Origin: Glaciozyma antarctica PI12 | Taxonomy: Eukaryota > Basidiomycota > Microbotryomycetes > Kriegeriales > Camptobasidiaceae | Assembly (NCBI GenBank): GCA_002917775.1 | Contig: KZ627151.1 | Coordinates: 38,850-59,881 of the forward strand | DNA: 21,032 bases | Direction of reading: 5' to 3' | Shown: piece after piece, positions 1 to 9,423 of the stretch | How the letters are laid out: each line of letters opens with the position of its first letter | Numbering within the stretch: position 1 is the first letter of the stretch | Notes under the pieces: model-generated | Told to the model about the DNA's origin: nothing | What the model saw: only the letters and a program-made list of their open reading frames with translations | Database searches by the model: none | Position numbers and translations under genes: made by a program

Positions 1-301
1 CCCCTCGTCGCGCCCATCTTCCCCTCCTGGCTCGCGTACGCTGCCGTCGCATCTCCGCTGGCCGAATACGCGCTCATCCGCTACGTCTCTGGCGTTCCTA
101 TCCTGGAGGTGCGTATTTTCGCTGGTACGAGACTGGGAGGGGGCTGATGAAATTGCGAGCAGGCGGCGGGCGACAAGAAGTATGGCTCGGACCCGAAGTG
201 GGCCGAGTACAAGAGGTGAGCTGCTCTCCTACGCGCTGCCGTATCGAAGCTGACGATCTGCGTTTAGGACTACGCCTGTGTTCTTCCCCAAGTTGTGGTG
301 A
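1..301 (+). CDS. DUF1295 / steroid 5-alpha-reductase-like membrane protein, 3' end (left copy, partial)
   Basis: The 5' part lies beyond the window edge. Three exons are visible: 1-108, 163-215 and 268-301, split by introns of 54 and 52 bp with GTGCGT and GTGAGC donors, CTGAT/CTGAC branch sites and AG acceptors. The spliced end reads as a hydrophobic stretch rich in Ala, Leu and Tyr, then VSGVPILE, DKKYGSDPKWAEYKR and TTPVFFPKLW before TGA at 299-301. The pattern 'SGxPxLE...KKYGxxPxxxEYKRxTPVFxP' is the C-terminal signature of DUF1295 proteins, which share the fold of steroid 5-alpha reductases and isoprenylcysteine methyltransferases. The family is multi-pass membrane proteins, mostly at the ER, and the substrate of this member is unknown. 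A second copy, about 98% identical over most of the shared part including the second intron, lies inverted at 20,584-20,952. Family assignment is strong; the reaction is not shown by this fragment. Confidence 0.82.
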
Positions 302-1106
302 TTGGCAATGCGAACAAGTTGGGCTCTCCTCCGTCGCGTTCTCCACCACTCGCTCCAGGCTTCCAACACGTAGCTCTCCTCTACCTTCCGCCAGCGCTTG
401 CTTTCCATTCCCGCCCCGTCCTGGCTTCTTCGCAGCCCTCCCCGATCTTCTCTCGCGCGATAGCGGTCAGGGACTCCGGGCTCAACTCGCAAGATCCTTA
501 CATGATGTCTACCGCACCCATCATCTACATTCATGGCAAGACACTCGAATACTAGGAGACTCGAGCAGAGTCGCCCACTTTCAAAACGAGACGGGGCTCA
601 GCACAGTCTCCGACAGCGAGTGTGAACCCGCTGCCAATCACTCCCTCTCTCGAAGGCGCTCGTTGGCTTTTAGCGATACCACATCACACGATATGCGTCA
701 GCGGGAGGGTGGGAAGGGCGTGAATGTCGGTGGAGGAAGACGTTGGCTGTCGGGATTCGGCCTCGCCATTGACCTCGGCTTTGCATCGCTCCGTTCCTGT
801 ATTTCACCTTGAACGCTTACGGCTCCGCTCAGACAAGTCTCAAACGCCTCTCAAACCTCCCTACAGTCGTCGCAGCATCCCAATCTCGACATTCCAAAAT
901 CGCTGAATTCCGCACCCCAATTCTCGGCAGGAGCCTCGCTCTTCGTGCGCTCGCGAATATAGCCTCGCCGACAGCAATACTGAGCTAGAGTCCCTTATCT
1001 CGGTCTTTCGACCCATTCACCGTGACGGAAAAACGAAAGAACTCAGGCTGTATTACTGAGGGAACAAAGGGCCAAGCGAAGGATGCGAGACAGGAGTGTA
1101 CGAACG
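302..1106. other. Intergenic region between two convergent genes
   Basis: This holds the presumed 3' UTRs of the DUF1295 gene (ending 301, +) and the F-box-like gene (ending 1107, -). Long open frames cross it on both strands, but none starts in a sensible context, shows spliced continuity or resembles a known protein. The first roughly 45 bp still resemble the flank of the right-hand DUF1295 copy (20,540-20,583 read on -), after which the two flanks diverge completely. I see no gene here. Confidence 0.5.
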
Positions 1107-2280
1107 CTATAGGAAGAGGCTATCTGGCTCCCAGTCTGGAGAGGCTTCTAGGAAGGTGAGAGAGTCAAAAATGAAAGGTAGTTGTGAAGCTAGTGGGTCG
1201 TTGTCCAGAGCGAACGGTGCGGAGGGGGAGAGTGAACGCTCAAAGTTCCAACCGCTGGCTGACGACAACGTTCCGTTGAAGGGACTCCTCTCCTCGGTGT
1301 AACGACGATAATCGTTGATAAAAGAGTCGAATCCGTCAACGATAGCCTCGCTCGTCGTCTTCCAAGCCAATACCTCGGTCTGCCAGGTATTCCTCGTCGC
1401 TTCGCCGACCTTGCCGAGGAGGAAGCGAATGAGGCGTCCTCCTCTTTGATGCAGTGCCTGCGAATTACGGTCAGCACTGTGAGGTGCAAGTGAATCAACG
1501 AGACAGACCGAATGATCTGCACACAGCTCCAGCTGCTCCGCCAGCGAGAGAACGCTCGAGCAGAGTCATTCCCAAGATGGTCGACGAGGGTAAGTCGCGA
1601 GGCATGCGGGAAAAGGCGAAGCAGCTCGACTGTCTTCTCCGAATTCGACACCGTAAGCTCGTCCACCCGCAGCCCGACGATAGCCGGCATGATCTCCTCC
1701 CTTTGCTCCCGCTCCCCAGTTATTTCATCGTAATAACATGTTGCGTAGTAGAGGAGCAAGTCGCAAGAGCTGGATGCGACGGAGACGCGACGCACCCCCG
1801 CTGGGAGTTGAGAGAGGATGTATTCGATGTCGCCGTCGAAGGAACGCGGATCGAAGTCGAGCTCGCGAATAAGGAAGCTGTAGCGAGGCAGAATGTGGTA
1901 GTGGAAGAAAGGATTGCGGGCCCTGGAGACTCTGAGGACCTGCGAACGGCGGTCAGCCCCGTTGGGTCGCGGCACAGTTTGCCGCGCAGAGCAAAACGTA
2001 CCTCGAACAAGCGCTCCGCCGCAAGCTCACTCATTTCCCGATTGAGCAGGAAGAGCATATTGGTCCGCGTTCCTAGCCAGCGGCACCTGTTCCCCGACCC
2101 GCCGCCCTCCGCCCGCGCGAACGCTCGACGGTCGGCGAGGTCGGCCGCTCGAGCGTGGTCGACGATGAGGGCCTTGAGCTCGGTCGGGAGGTGCGCGAAG
2201 GTGACACGAGGAGGTGGAGAAGGAGATGCGGAGGGGGAGGACGCCGAAGAGGAGGAGCTGTCGGGTGAGGCGGGGAGCAT
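1107..2280 (-). CDS. F-box-like protein, left inverted paralog
   Basis: Proposed exons on the minus strand are 2280-2002, 1939-1523 and 1457-1107, giving 348 aa. Intron 1 (1940-2001) has a GTACGT donor and a CTGAC branch site. Intron 2 (1458-1522) uses a weaker GTGCAG donor but a good CTGAC branch site and keeps frame. Exon 1 starts with a Ser/Pro-rich leader and an F-box-like helix, THLPTELKALIVDHARAAD in pattern (actual 'AHLPTELKALIVDHARAAD'), followed by a conserved NMLFLLNREMSELAAERLF segment. Exon 2 has LRR-like text (HILPRY, LIRELDFD, VRRVSVAS, DELTVSNSE). Such proteins usually bind Skp1 and select substrates for SCF ubiquitin ligases, but that role is inferred. Exon 1 is about 97% identical to the copy at 19,105. 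Exon 3 is not obviously related to the paralogs, so the 3' end is the least certain part and decay there is possible. An upstream, out-of-frame ATG at 2291-2289 lies in an 11-bp near-duplication. Confidence 0.6.
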
Positions 2281-2740
2281 GCTGGGAGCATGCTAGGAGG
2301 AGCGAGGTGAGGCGTCAGTGGTGGGGCTTGTTCGTGCGAGGTCGAGCTGCAAAGGGAAGCCTTGTTAGCGCCTGCTCCAGGCCCTGTGCGGTGGCCCAGT
2401 ATCCTCAGCGGAAGACAGCTCAGGCTCCGGCCGCTGAGCAAGGAGCGCCTCTCCGCTGGTCCAAACCGCCGCGCGTTCCTCCAGCAGGGACTCACCAGTC
2501 AAGCAGCACTATCTACGCAGCGTGCCGGTGGCGGAGCTGGCGCGGGAGGGGAAGAAGGGAGAGAGGCGCGGCACCCTTCGCTTCAAGTACAAGTCCCCGT
2601 CAAGCCTCCCCACGGCTCTTCCTCCTCCACCTTCCTCCCCAGCCCAACACCCCATCGGCAGCACCTTTCCAACTCTACCGCAACTCTCGTCTACCCCCAC
2701 GCAAACCCCAACTAGGCCGTCGCATCCCCTCCTCCCCGGA
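2281..2740. promoter_or_regulatory. Shared divergent promoter region, F-box-like gene / UBX gene
   Basis: The 460 bp between the two start codons must hold both leaders and promoters. The left two thirds are taken by the F-box leader and its UTR intron. The side next to the UBX start (about 2,580-2,740) is a C/T-rich tract without a clear TATA box, a common promoter style in GC-rich basidiomycetes. No specific operator can be named. Confidence 0.4.
2347..2495 (-). other. 5' UTR intron of the left F-box-like gene
   Basis: Read on the minus strand, this 149-bp segment begins GTGAGT, contains a GCTAAC branch site and ends TTTGCAG 66 bp before the start codon at 2280. Closely related introns sit at the same place upstream of the paralogs at 16,966 (16,747-16,903) and 19,105 (18,891-19,038), and the exon just before the donor is also similar. 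Conservation across three loci supports real splicing. Confidence 0.65.
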
Positions 2741-4672
2741 ATGGACGTGCTCGACTCTCTCTCGATCGCACAACGCGAGACTCTCGCCAGCTTCCAGGCC
2801 ATCACGAATACGGATGATCTGGACACGAGCGTCACAGTGCTTAACTCGGCGGACTGGAATCTCGAGGTGAGTTCAGCTGCACCGTCACCGGGGTGCGGGG
2901 ATGGCGTAGGAGGGAGTCCCAGCGCGTCCTGACGAGGACAGCTCGCCGTACTCCTCTACGACAGTGCTCCCTGCCAGAACGCGCTCTGCGAACTTCAGCT
3001 GACCTCCTCTGTCCCCAGTCCGCCATCGCCAAGATCTACGACCGAGAGCCAGGATCCCATCCCACTCCCTCCTCCTCGACTCCCCTCATGGAGGATTTTC
3101 GGCATCGACGACTCTGCCGTGATGCCTCCAAGCGGTGCTGGCCGCCCCGTTGCTCCTGGGAGCTTAGCGTATTGGCTACGACAGGTGCGCGCCTCTCGCG
3201 ATGGGAGAGGGGACGGAGCTGATGCAGGGATCCAGTTCTTCGCAGTCCCTATTAACGTCCTCAGCTGGCCCGCTGGGGTGCTCTACGGCGCCGCAGGCTA
3301 CGTCCTCGGCTTCCTCGGTCCGTCCTACCCCCACCTCCCCCTTCTCCACTAACGTCCCCTTCAGCACGTCTCCTCCGTATCCGCCCCGGAACCCCTTCCC
3401 TCCGTCCTCGAAACCCATTCGCTCGAGACCCCGCACGAGCACACTTGGACCCGGGGGCGGCGGCGGAGAGGTGGGTGAGGGCTTTGGAGGAGAGTACGGG
3501 GGCGGTTAGGTGGGGAAGGAGGGGGGAGAGGAGGGGGAGTGGGCTGAGAGAGAGGGGAGAGAGGAGGAGTGTGCCGGATTTCTGGATTGGGGGATACGAG
3601 AGTGCGTTGAGGAGGGCGAAGGAGGAGGTCAAGGTGTTGATGGTGGTTCTGACGTGCGATGAGCATGAGGATGATGCTGAGTTCAAGAGGTGCGTTTGGT
3701 GCTTTACTCGAAAGGGCGGAATGCCGTGAGGAGGAAATGGGAGCTGACAAGATTCGCAGGAATGTGTTGACGGATCCGGAGTTGCTCAGAACGCTCGCTG
3801 CCGAGGGGATTCTCTGCTGGGGCGGAGACGTGCGGGATCGAGATGCCTACCAAGGTGCGTACATCCTTATTCTACGACCAGACGAAGCTGACGACATGCA
3901 CGCAGTTGGCAAGACTCTCACCTACTTCACCCTCCCCTTCATCGCCTTCATCGCCCTCCAACCCCCCTCAACCGCTTCCACCTCCACCGCCTCCCCCCGC
4001 ATGACCATCATCTCCCGCCTCGAAGGCTCCCCCTCCTCCACCACCTCCGCGCCCGCCCTCATCACCCAACTAACGACCCTCGTCCTCCCGCGCGTCACTC
4101 CCTTCCTCGCGCGTCTCCGCGCTATCGCAGCGACTCGGAACGCCGAACGCTTGCTACGGGAAGAGCAGGATAGGGCTTACAACGTCGCTGCTGCGAGGGA
4201 TACGGAACGAGTTCTTGCGCGACGAGCGGAGGAGGATCGGAAGCGGCGTGAGGGCGCAGCGAGTATCGAGCGGGAGGCGAGGATTGGCAAGCTGAGGGAG
4301 CAGGGACGGGAATGGCGGAATTGGATGCGCGCGGAGCTGGGAGAGGAACCGGTGGAGGGAGCGAGGATTGGGGTGAGATTAGGAGATGGGAGGAGGGCGG
4401 TGAGGAAGTTTGGAGAGGAGGAGAAGGTGGAGAGGGTGTATGCGTTTGTGGAGTGTGCGTTGGAGGAGGGGAAGGAGGGGGAGAAGGTGGGAGGGAGGAA
4501 GCCAGCGGGGTATGAGCACGTCTTTGACTTCAGGCTCGCGACGACGTTTCCGAGGGTCGTGTTGGAGATTGATGGAGGGATGGGGGCGAGGACGGTAGGA
4601 AGTTGGGGGGAGACGCTGGTGCCGAGTGGGAACTTGGTGGTCGAGGGGTTGGAGAAGAGGAGGGAGAGCTAG
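2741..4672 (+). CDS. UBX2: UBX-domain protein of the UBXD8/FAF2 (Ubx2/Ucp10) type; one apparent frame break
   Basis: Six exons: 2741-2866, 3019-3184, 3236-3317, 3365-3689, 3760-3854 and 3906-4672, about 519 aa. In order it has an N-terminal UBA-like helix bundle ending 'SADWNLE|SAIAKIYD', a hydrophobic ER hairpin (FFAVPINVLSW... to ...YVLGFLG), a UAS thioredoxin-like domain (DFWIGGYESALRRAKEE, LTCDEHEDDAEF), a charged Arg/Glu-rich coiled coil, and a C-terminal UBX domain with the p97-binding FPR loop (TTFPRVVLEI). This is the architecture of proteins that sit in the ER or lipid-droplet membrane and recruit Cdc48/p97 for ER-associated degradation. One base too many lies near the TTTT run at 3096-3099: the frame before it reads KIYDREPG... 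and the frame after it MPPSGAGRPVAPGSLAYW. Whether this is a sequencing error or a mutation cannot be told here. The start was chosen as the first ATG leading into the UBA-like domain. The acceptor at 3235 rather than 3227 keeps the frame. Confidence 0.88.
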
Positions 4673-5274
4673 AAAGAGGATGGGAGCGACGACGACGACG
4701 ACGGTGGCGACGAGTAATCGACCTGAGTTATACCTGTGGTCGCCTTCAGTTCCAGCACTGCTTCGGCCTCACTGCTTGGCTGCTCTCGCTGGACTGCCCG
4801 CTCAGGTCGACAAAAACTGCTCGTCGAGATGCGCGTGTTGACGACGTACGCGAGGCTCAAGTAGGTCGATTCGGCTCCTTCTTTCGCTTAGACGTGTCGA
4901 TTGCTCACCCGAGTCTAACTACACGCCTGGAATCAACAGAGGAGGCGCTGGAGGACAAGCATCTGCTTCGCCGTTGAGACCGGGAGGAGGGAGGGTCGGT
5001 GCGTGAGTTGACTTTCCGCCCGACTTCTTCTTCTTCTTCTTCCTCCTCCCTCTCCCTCGTCCCTCTCCCCCTCCCTCTCCCCCGCCGCCGTCTAAACGGG
5101 ACTCACCAGAACAAGCAGAGTAACGGCGGACCACCCAGCGAGACTCCCTCTACTCGAGAACTCGACTTCGTTCCTCCCCGCTTGGTCCCCTTCACAACTA
5201 GCAAACCAGACCCCAAACGACCACCAAGCACTCGTATCACCACTCCACCCCCACTCTCGTTCTCAACGCCACCG
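4673..5274. promoter_or_regulatory. Intergenic region and probable promoter/leader of the RING-RRM gene
   Basis: After the UBX stop there is a short GAC-repeat patch (about 4,688-4,702), then ordinary mixed sequence. From 5025 a (TTC)6 run starts a polypyrimidine tract that continues to about 5,090, on the coding strand upstream of the next gene. Such CT tracts are frequent near fungal transcription starts. The frame of the next gene stays open upstream of its ATG to about 4,999 but has no earlier ATG. No separate gene is seen. Confidence 0.45.
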
Positions 5275-8200
5275 ATGACGAGCCAGCCTCGTCGACCCTC
5301 CTCGCGCACGCACAGCCCACTCACTCCTTCCACCTCACTCTCCCATCTCGATCTCCTCCTCGCCGGTGCACCGCTCAAGCAGGACGGGATCGGTTTCAGC
5401 GACGGGGAGGATTCGCCCTCTAGGCCGAGCAAGACGGGGACGAGGAGCGAGAGGGATAGTCCTCCCCTCCCGAGTGAGTCAGACCTCAAGAGGAGCGCTC
5501 ACGGTGAGTCCTTTCGTTCTCCGCTCGGGTGCTTTTGGAGAACGGTCTAGCTGACTACTCCCTGCGCAGCCTACTCGCCCAAGCACTCGTCCTCTCTCGC
5601 CCTCGCCTTCACCCCTGTCGGTCCCACTCAAGTCGAGTCCACCTCTACGGGCCCCACGCCAGCTCAACAGCGCTCGTTCGACTCCAAGATGCAGGTAAGG
5701 TTATTCCCGAGAGCGAGGCGGTCACAAGCTGACGATCCCGCAGGCCTCCAGCTCGAAAGCGCGCTCTTACGTCGCTCCTCACCGTCGACCTCCCGCCCTC
5801 ACCCTCTCCCCTTCCTACTCCTCCCTCGAGCTCTACGACAATTCCAGACTCCCTGAGCCTGAAGATGCGTTCTACTCGCCTCTCCCGCGCCTCGACGCCC
5901 CGCCGCACCTCCGCAAGTCCAAATCGTCGTCGGAGGAACCTCCGTACTCTCCTCCCGCGGTCAGGATCTCGAGGGGCCCGTACGACGAGCCCAAGAAGTA
6001 CTCTCACCCTACTGCGATCAAGGAGGAAGAGGAGGAGGAACTCGTGCTGGGGAGGAGGACGCTCGATGCCTCGGTCGTCGAGCAGGACGAGACGAGCAGC
6101 GGGGAGGTTTGCAGCTCGGACGGCGACGATGGCACGGTCGATAACGTTTGCTCTTCCTGCGGATGCGCTCCTGTCGCCAGCTTCGTTGCTCTGGTGCGTC
6201 CCGCTTCTCGAAACCCTCTTCGCACGAACTAACGAGCTCATCGCAGATCCCCTGCGACCGTAAGCTCTCCCCGTCCTCCCTTCTCACCTCGCTAACTCCC
6301 TTCGCAGACCTCCTCTGCCACACCTGCCTCAACGCTCTCATCAACTCAGCCGCCCACAAGCCTCCTCGCGAAATGACATGCTTCATGTGCTCCACGCTCA
6401 TCGACTCCTTCGGTCCCGCCTGGGAGAACACCGGTTCCCTCGGTCTCGTCGACGCCCTCGTCGCCAGCCTTGCGAACAAGGACAGCGTTCGTCAGGATCC
6501 CCCGAAGAAAGGGAAGGAGAACGTGCTTCCCTTGAGCCTCCTCTCCCCCATCGGCATCCTCACGCAGGCCAACTCGTCCGCCTCACATACGCGCAGGTCG
6601 TCGTTGTCGACGACTACCTCGTTCGCGGACCTCCTGTCGCCACGCGCGACGTCGACGCCGCTCAAGGCTAGAGTGGCGGGGAGCAGCGAGTCGAGGTGGT
6701 CGGTTGAGGCGCAGGGGACGGGAGAGATGAGCTTTGAGATGAGCCCTTTTAGGCATTTGGATTGGAGTGTCGAGGGACCGTTGACGCCGGAGGATCGGAG
6801 GAAGGCGGGTTGGAAGGCGATTGGGTGCGTAGTCTCGTTCGTTCTTTTTCCTCGTCCCACATGCCTTGCGGCTTTCGATCTCGGGGAGTGTAGCTAATCT
6901 ACTTTTCCGAGCAGGACGGACGTCAAGCTCACCGAGGAGTCGGATTCGTCGCAGGACATGGTCATCGAGAGGCCGACCGAGTGGCCCGTCGTTCGTCTCG
7001 ACAACGTGCGTTCTCTTCTTCTCGCTTTGGAGCAAGGGTGAAAGCTGACGAGCTAATGAAGATTCCGTGGGACGTCACTGCTGCTGAACTCGAGGAGTGG
7101 CTGCCGGAGGGATCGCTTGCGCCGGCGGACGAGTGCGTGCTCGCGGTTCACATCCTTTGCAACCGGTACGTCTTTCTGCTATCCTCCACCCTGCCGTCAC
7201 CGTCATCGTCACCTGGACTGGGGATAGGAACTAACGCCTTCGTAGCTCCGACGGCCGCACTCTCTCCCAGGCCTACGTCGAGGCCTCCTCGCTCGAAGCT
7301 GCTCGCACGATCGTTCGTTCGCGCGACGGCCGCAAGATCGGTGGACGACCAGTGCACGTCACGCTCTCGAACCAGACGATCCTCATGACCACCGTTCGTC
7401 TTCCATCCCAGAATCCGGACCCTCGCTCACTCCGCACGCAGATCTTTCCGAGCTGGGAACCGGGATTCCAAGGCATCGATGCTCTTCCTTCCCCAGTTCC
7501 TGGCCCGCTCCTCATGCAGACTGAGCTCACGGGGCTCGTTTCGCTCTGCAAGCTCGAGGTTCGTCGGTTCCTTCTCGCGCTGGGGAGCAGGTCACTGATG
7601 CGGTCCCATCGCAGTCGAACCACGCTTCCAAAGTCAAGGAGCGACCTTACTACAACATCGTCACCATCCTTGAGAAGGTTCGTCGTTCCCTGCGATCTAA
7701 AAACTCGCGCTGACGAGTCGCGACAGTTCCCCTGGCACCAGTCGGAGACGTACAACAGCAAGCAGATCGTCAGGCTCTTCAATACTTCCTGCGGTTCGTC
7801 CCTCTCGTCCCTCTCCGTCGACGTCGCTGATCGTGGTTGCGGATCGCAGCGGCTGTCGAGATCCTTGGAGCGGTTCGCGAGCTCGTACCGGATTGGGTCG
7901 AGATCCTCACGACGATGGTTGATGCCGTCGCTGCCTGCCCGAGTGAGTTCCGTTCTCGGAGACGGTGGTGGTCGAAAGCTGACGTCGACGGCAGTCTTCC
8001 TCCCGAAGCAGAAGAACAAGTTCGTCAAGATGAGTGGGCTCCAGCATACCCGCTTCCCCGTGCGTCGCTCCGACTGCCCCACCGTCTCAAAGCAAGCTAA
8101 CGCACACGCGCAGTCCGGCGAATCTCCCAAGCGCAACCTCCTCGACAGCGGCTTCTCCTTCTCCCCTCCCTCCCTCCGCGACAAGTACGTCTCGGTCGGC

Positions 8201-8527
8201 GTCGAAGGACCTCGTCATCACGACGAAAGTCCCTCCAAGATCCTTGACCTCGCTCCCCACACGCACCACACCTCCCAAACGAGTCCAGTCCGCCGTAACC
8301 CCGCTACGGGACAGCAGTACGAGCTCAACCCGAACGCCGCGAAGGCGACGAACCTCCTCTTCCAGTCCTCTCTCGCGGCGCTCTCGACCCCGTTGCCGGC
8401 CCCGAGGAGCCCGCAGAAGACGAGGAGGCGACGTGCGGAGTCGATCTCGCGCCAGCTGGGCGTGGATGATGCGGTCGTTCGGGCTGTGGCGGCGCAGTTG
8501 GGCGTCGCGTTGGAGAGGAACGCTTAG
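5275..8527 (+). CDS. RING-finger and RRM domain protein
   Basis: Thirteen exons can be joined without breaking frame: 5275-5503, 5570-5694, 5744-6193, 6247-6259, 6308-6824, 6915-7005, 7062-7165, 7246-7558, 7615-7677, 7727-7793, 7850-7942, 7995-8059 and 8114-8527, giving 847 aa. After a Ser/Pro-rich, probably disordered N-terminus comes a complete RING finger at about residues 254-300: C-x2-C, then PCDHLLCHTC, then CFMC. The zinc-ligand Cys and His of its centre are encoded by a 13-nt microexon and its flank. An RRM follows at about 468-553 (VVRLDNIPWD as RNP2-like, GRTLSQAYVEA as RNP1-like). Then a conserved block follows (KERPYYNIVTILEKFPWH...QIVRLFNTSC) and a basic C-terminal tail. RING suggests E3 ubiquitin ligase activity and RRM suggests RNA binding; together they hint at an RNA-linked ligase, but the target is unknown. 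I do not recognise a named orthologue. Confidence 0.85.
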
Positions 8528-8642
8528 GCGTTCCTTCGTGCTTCTTTTCTTGGTTTCCGCATCGTACCCGTTCTGAGCATTCCCCTATCTTGAGTTATTC
8601 CACCTTCGCTACTATCCCCTTTTCTACGCACTCGTACTCAGC

Positions 8643-8649
8643 TATATAA
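8643..8649 (+). promoter_or_regulatory. TATA-box-like element
   Basis: TATATAA lies 52 bp upstream of the ATG at 8701 and 116 bp after the stop of the RING-RRM gene. It matches the TATAWAW consensus in a GC-rich sequence where such a match is rare by chance. If functional it would drive the plus-strand frame at 8701; otherwise it may simply be AT-rich 3' flank of the upstream gene. Confidence 0.3.
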
Positions 8650-8700
8650 CCCCACATCCCCCCCCCTCCGTCTGCTATTCCCATCGCATCTTATCTCGCA

Positions 8701-9423
8701 ATGTCATCGAGCGTTTTTGAACTTTCGAGTCTCGGTAGCGAGGTTTGCGGAGAGGGAATCGAGATCGCTGGCGACGCTTGCTTGGAGCCTGCGCTTCCGA
8801 GCTTGGAGGAGTGGCGGTCGCTCGCCAAGGCTGGAAGACAAGATGGCTTCGCGTTGGGCAGCTCGACAAAGGGGGTTGAGCGAGGAGCAAGCTGGTGTCG
8901 AGCAGCTGTCTCGCTGCGACGCAACCCCAGTCTTTCGCACAGCGCCCTCTCGCTATCGGATGAGCGTCTCGAACTCTCGCGAGGGGAACAAGAGCGAGAA
9001 AGACTGAGCTGTGAAGCGTGCACCCGAATCTCGTTGCAGATCCATCTCCCCTCTCTCGACGCTCTCGGGAGTGCGTACAGCAAGCAAAGTAGTTTCAGCT
9101 CCCCACGCCGACTCCTGTCGAGTGTCTCCAGCGGCGTATGCGCCGCGCGACGTGTGCGAGGAATCGGGGATTTGAGGCTGGAGTGGAGTGGGAGGTGGAG
9201 GGAGGGGAGGGGGAGGGGAGGGAGGACGACGAAAGAGGACGATGTGAGGTGGAGGAGAGGAGGCGAATGGAAGGCGAGGGGATGTGGGGAGATTGAGCAG
9301 GTAAAGGCGGAGGGAGGACGGGAGAGTGGTGAGAGGGAAGGAGAGAGCCGAGGTCGGAAGCTAGCGAGAAGCGATCTTGATCCTGGAACAAAGATAAAGG
9401 TCAGTCGCTTTCGGTCTGAGTAA
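8701..9423 (+). CDS. Candidate small gene, antisense to the 3' part of an F-box gene (doubtful)
   Basis: An open frame of 240 aa starts with MSSSVFELSSLGSEV at an ATG in a good context (CGCAATG), just downstream of a TATA-like element. The first roughly 50 residues look protein-like; the rest is Arg/Gly/Glu-rich, as expected of a shadow frame opposite proline-rich coding sequence. The distal part overlaps exon 5 (9095-9382) of the minus-strand F-box gene. No domain is recognised. It may be a real antisense transcript with a shorter coding part, or nothing; a long minus-strand frame crosses the same DNA and is equally unproven. Confidence 0.22.
   Translation: MSSSVFELSSLGSEVCGEGIEIAGDACLEPALPSLEEWRSLAKAGRQDGFALGSSTKGVERGASWCRAAVSLRRNPSLSHSALSLSDERLELSRGEQERERLSCEACTRISLQIHLPSLDALGSAYSKQSSFSSPRRLLSSVSSGVCAARRVRGIGDLRLEWSGRWREGRGRGGRTTKEDDVRWRRGGEWKARGCGEIEQVKAEGGRESGEREGESRGRKLARSDLDPGTKIKVSRFRSE

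Noticed and set aside
147-812. Long plus-strand open frame after the DUF1295 gene
   Set aside because: Its beginning uses intron and out-of-frame exon sequence of the DUF1295 gene, whose spliced frame stops at 301; the rest has no gene-like content.
4312-4598. Gly/Arg/Glu-rich frames overlapping the UBX gene
   Set aside because: They are shadow frames of the coiled-coil and UBX coding sequence.
8691-9094. Extension of the minus-strand F-box frame far beyond 9095
   Set aside because: The long frame runs through two good introns of the F-box gene (9479-9530 and 9383-9436) unspliced; once these are removed the gene ends at 9095.
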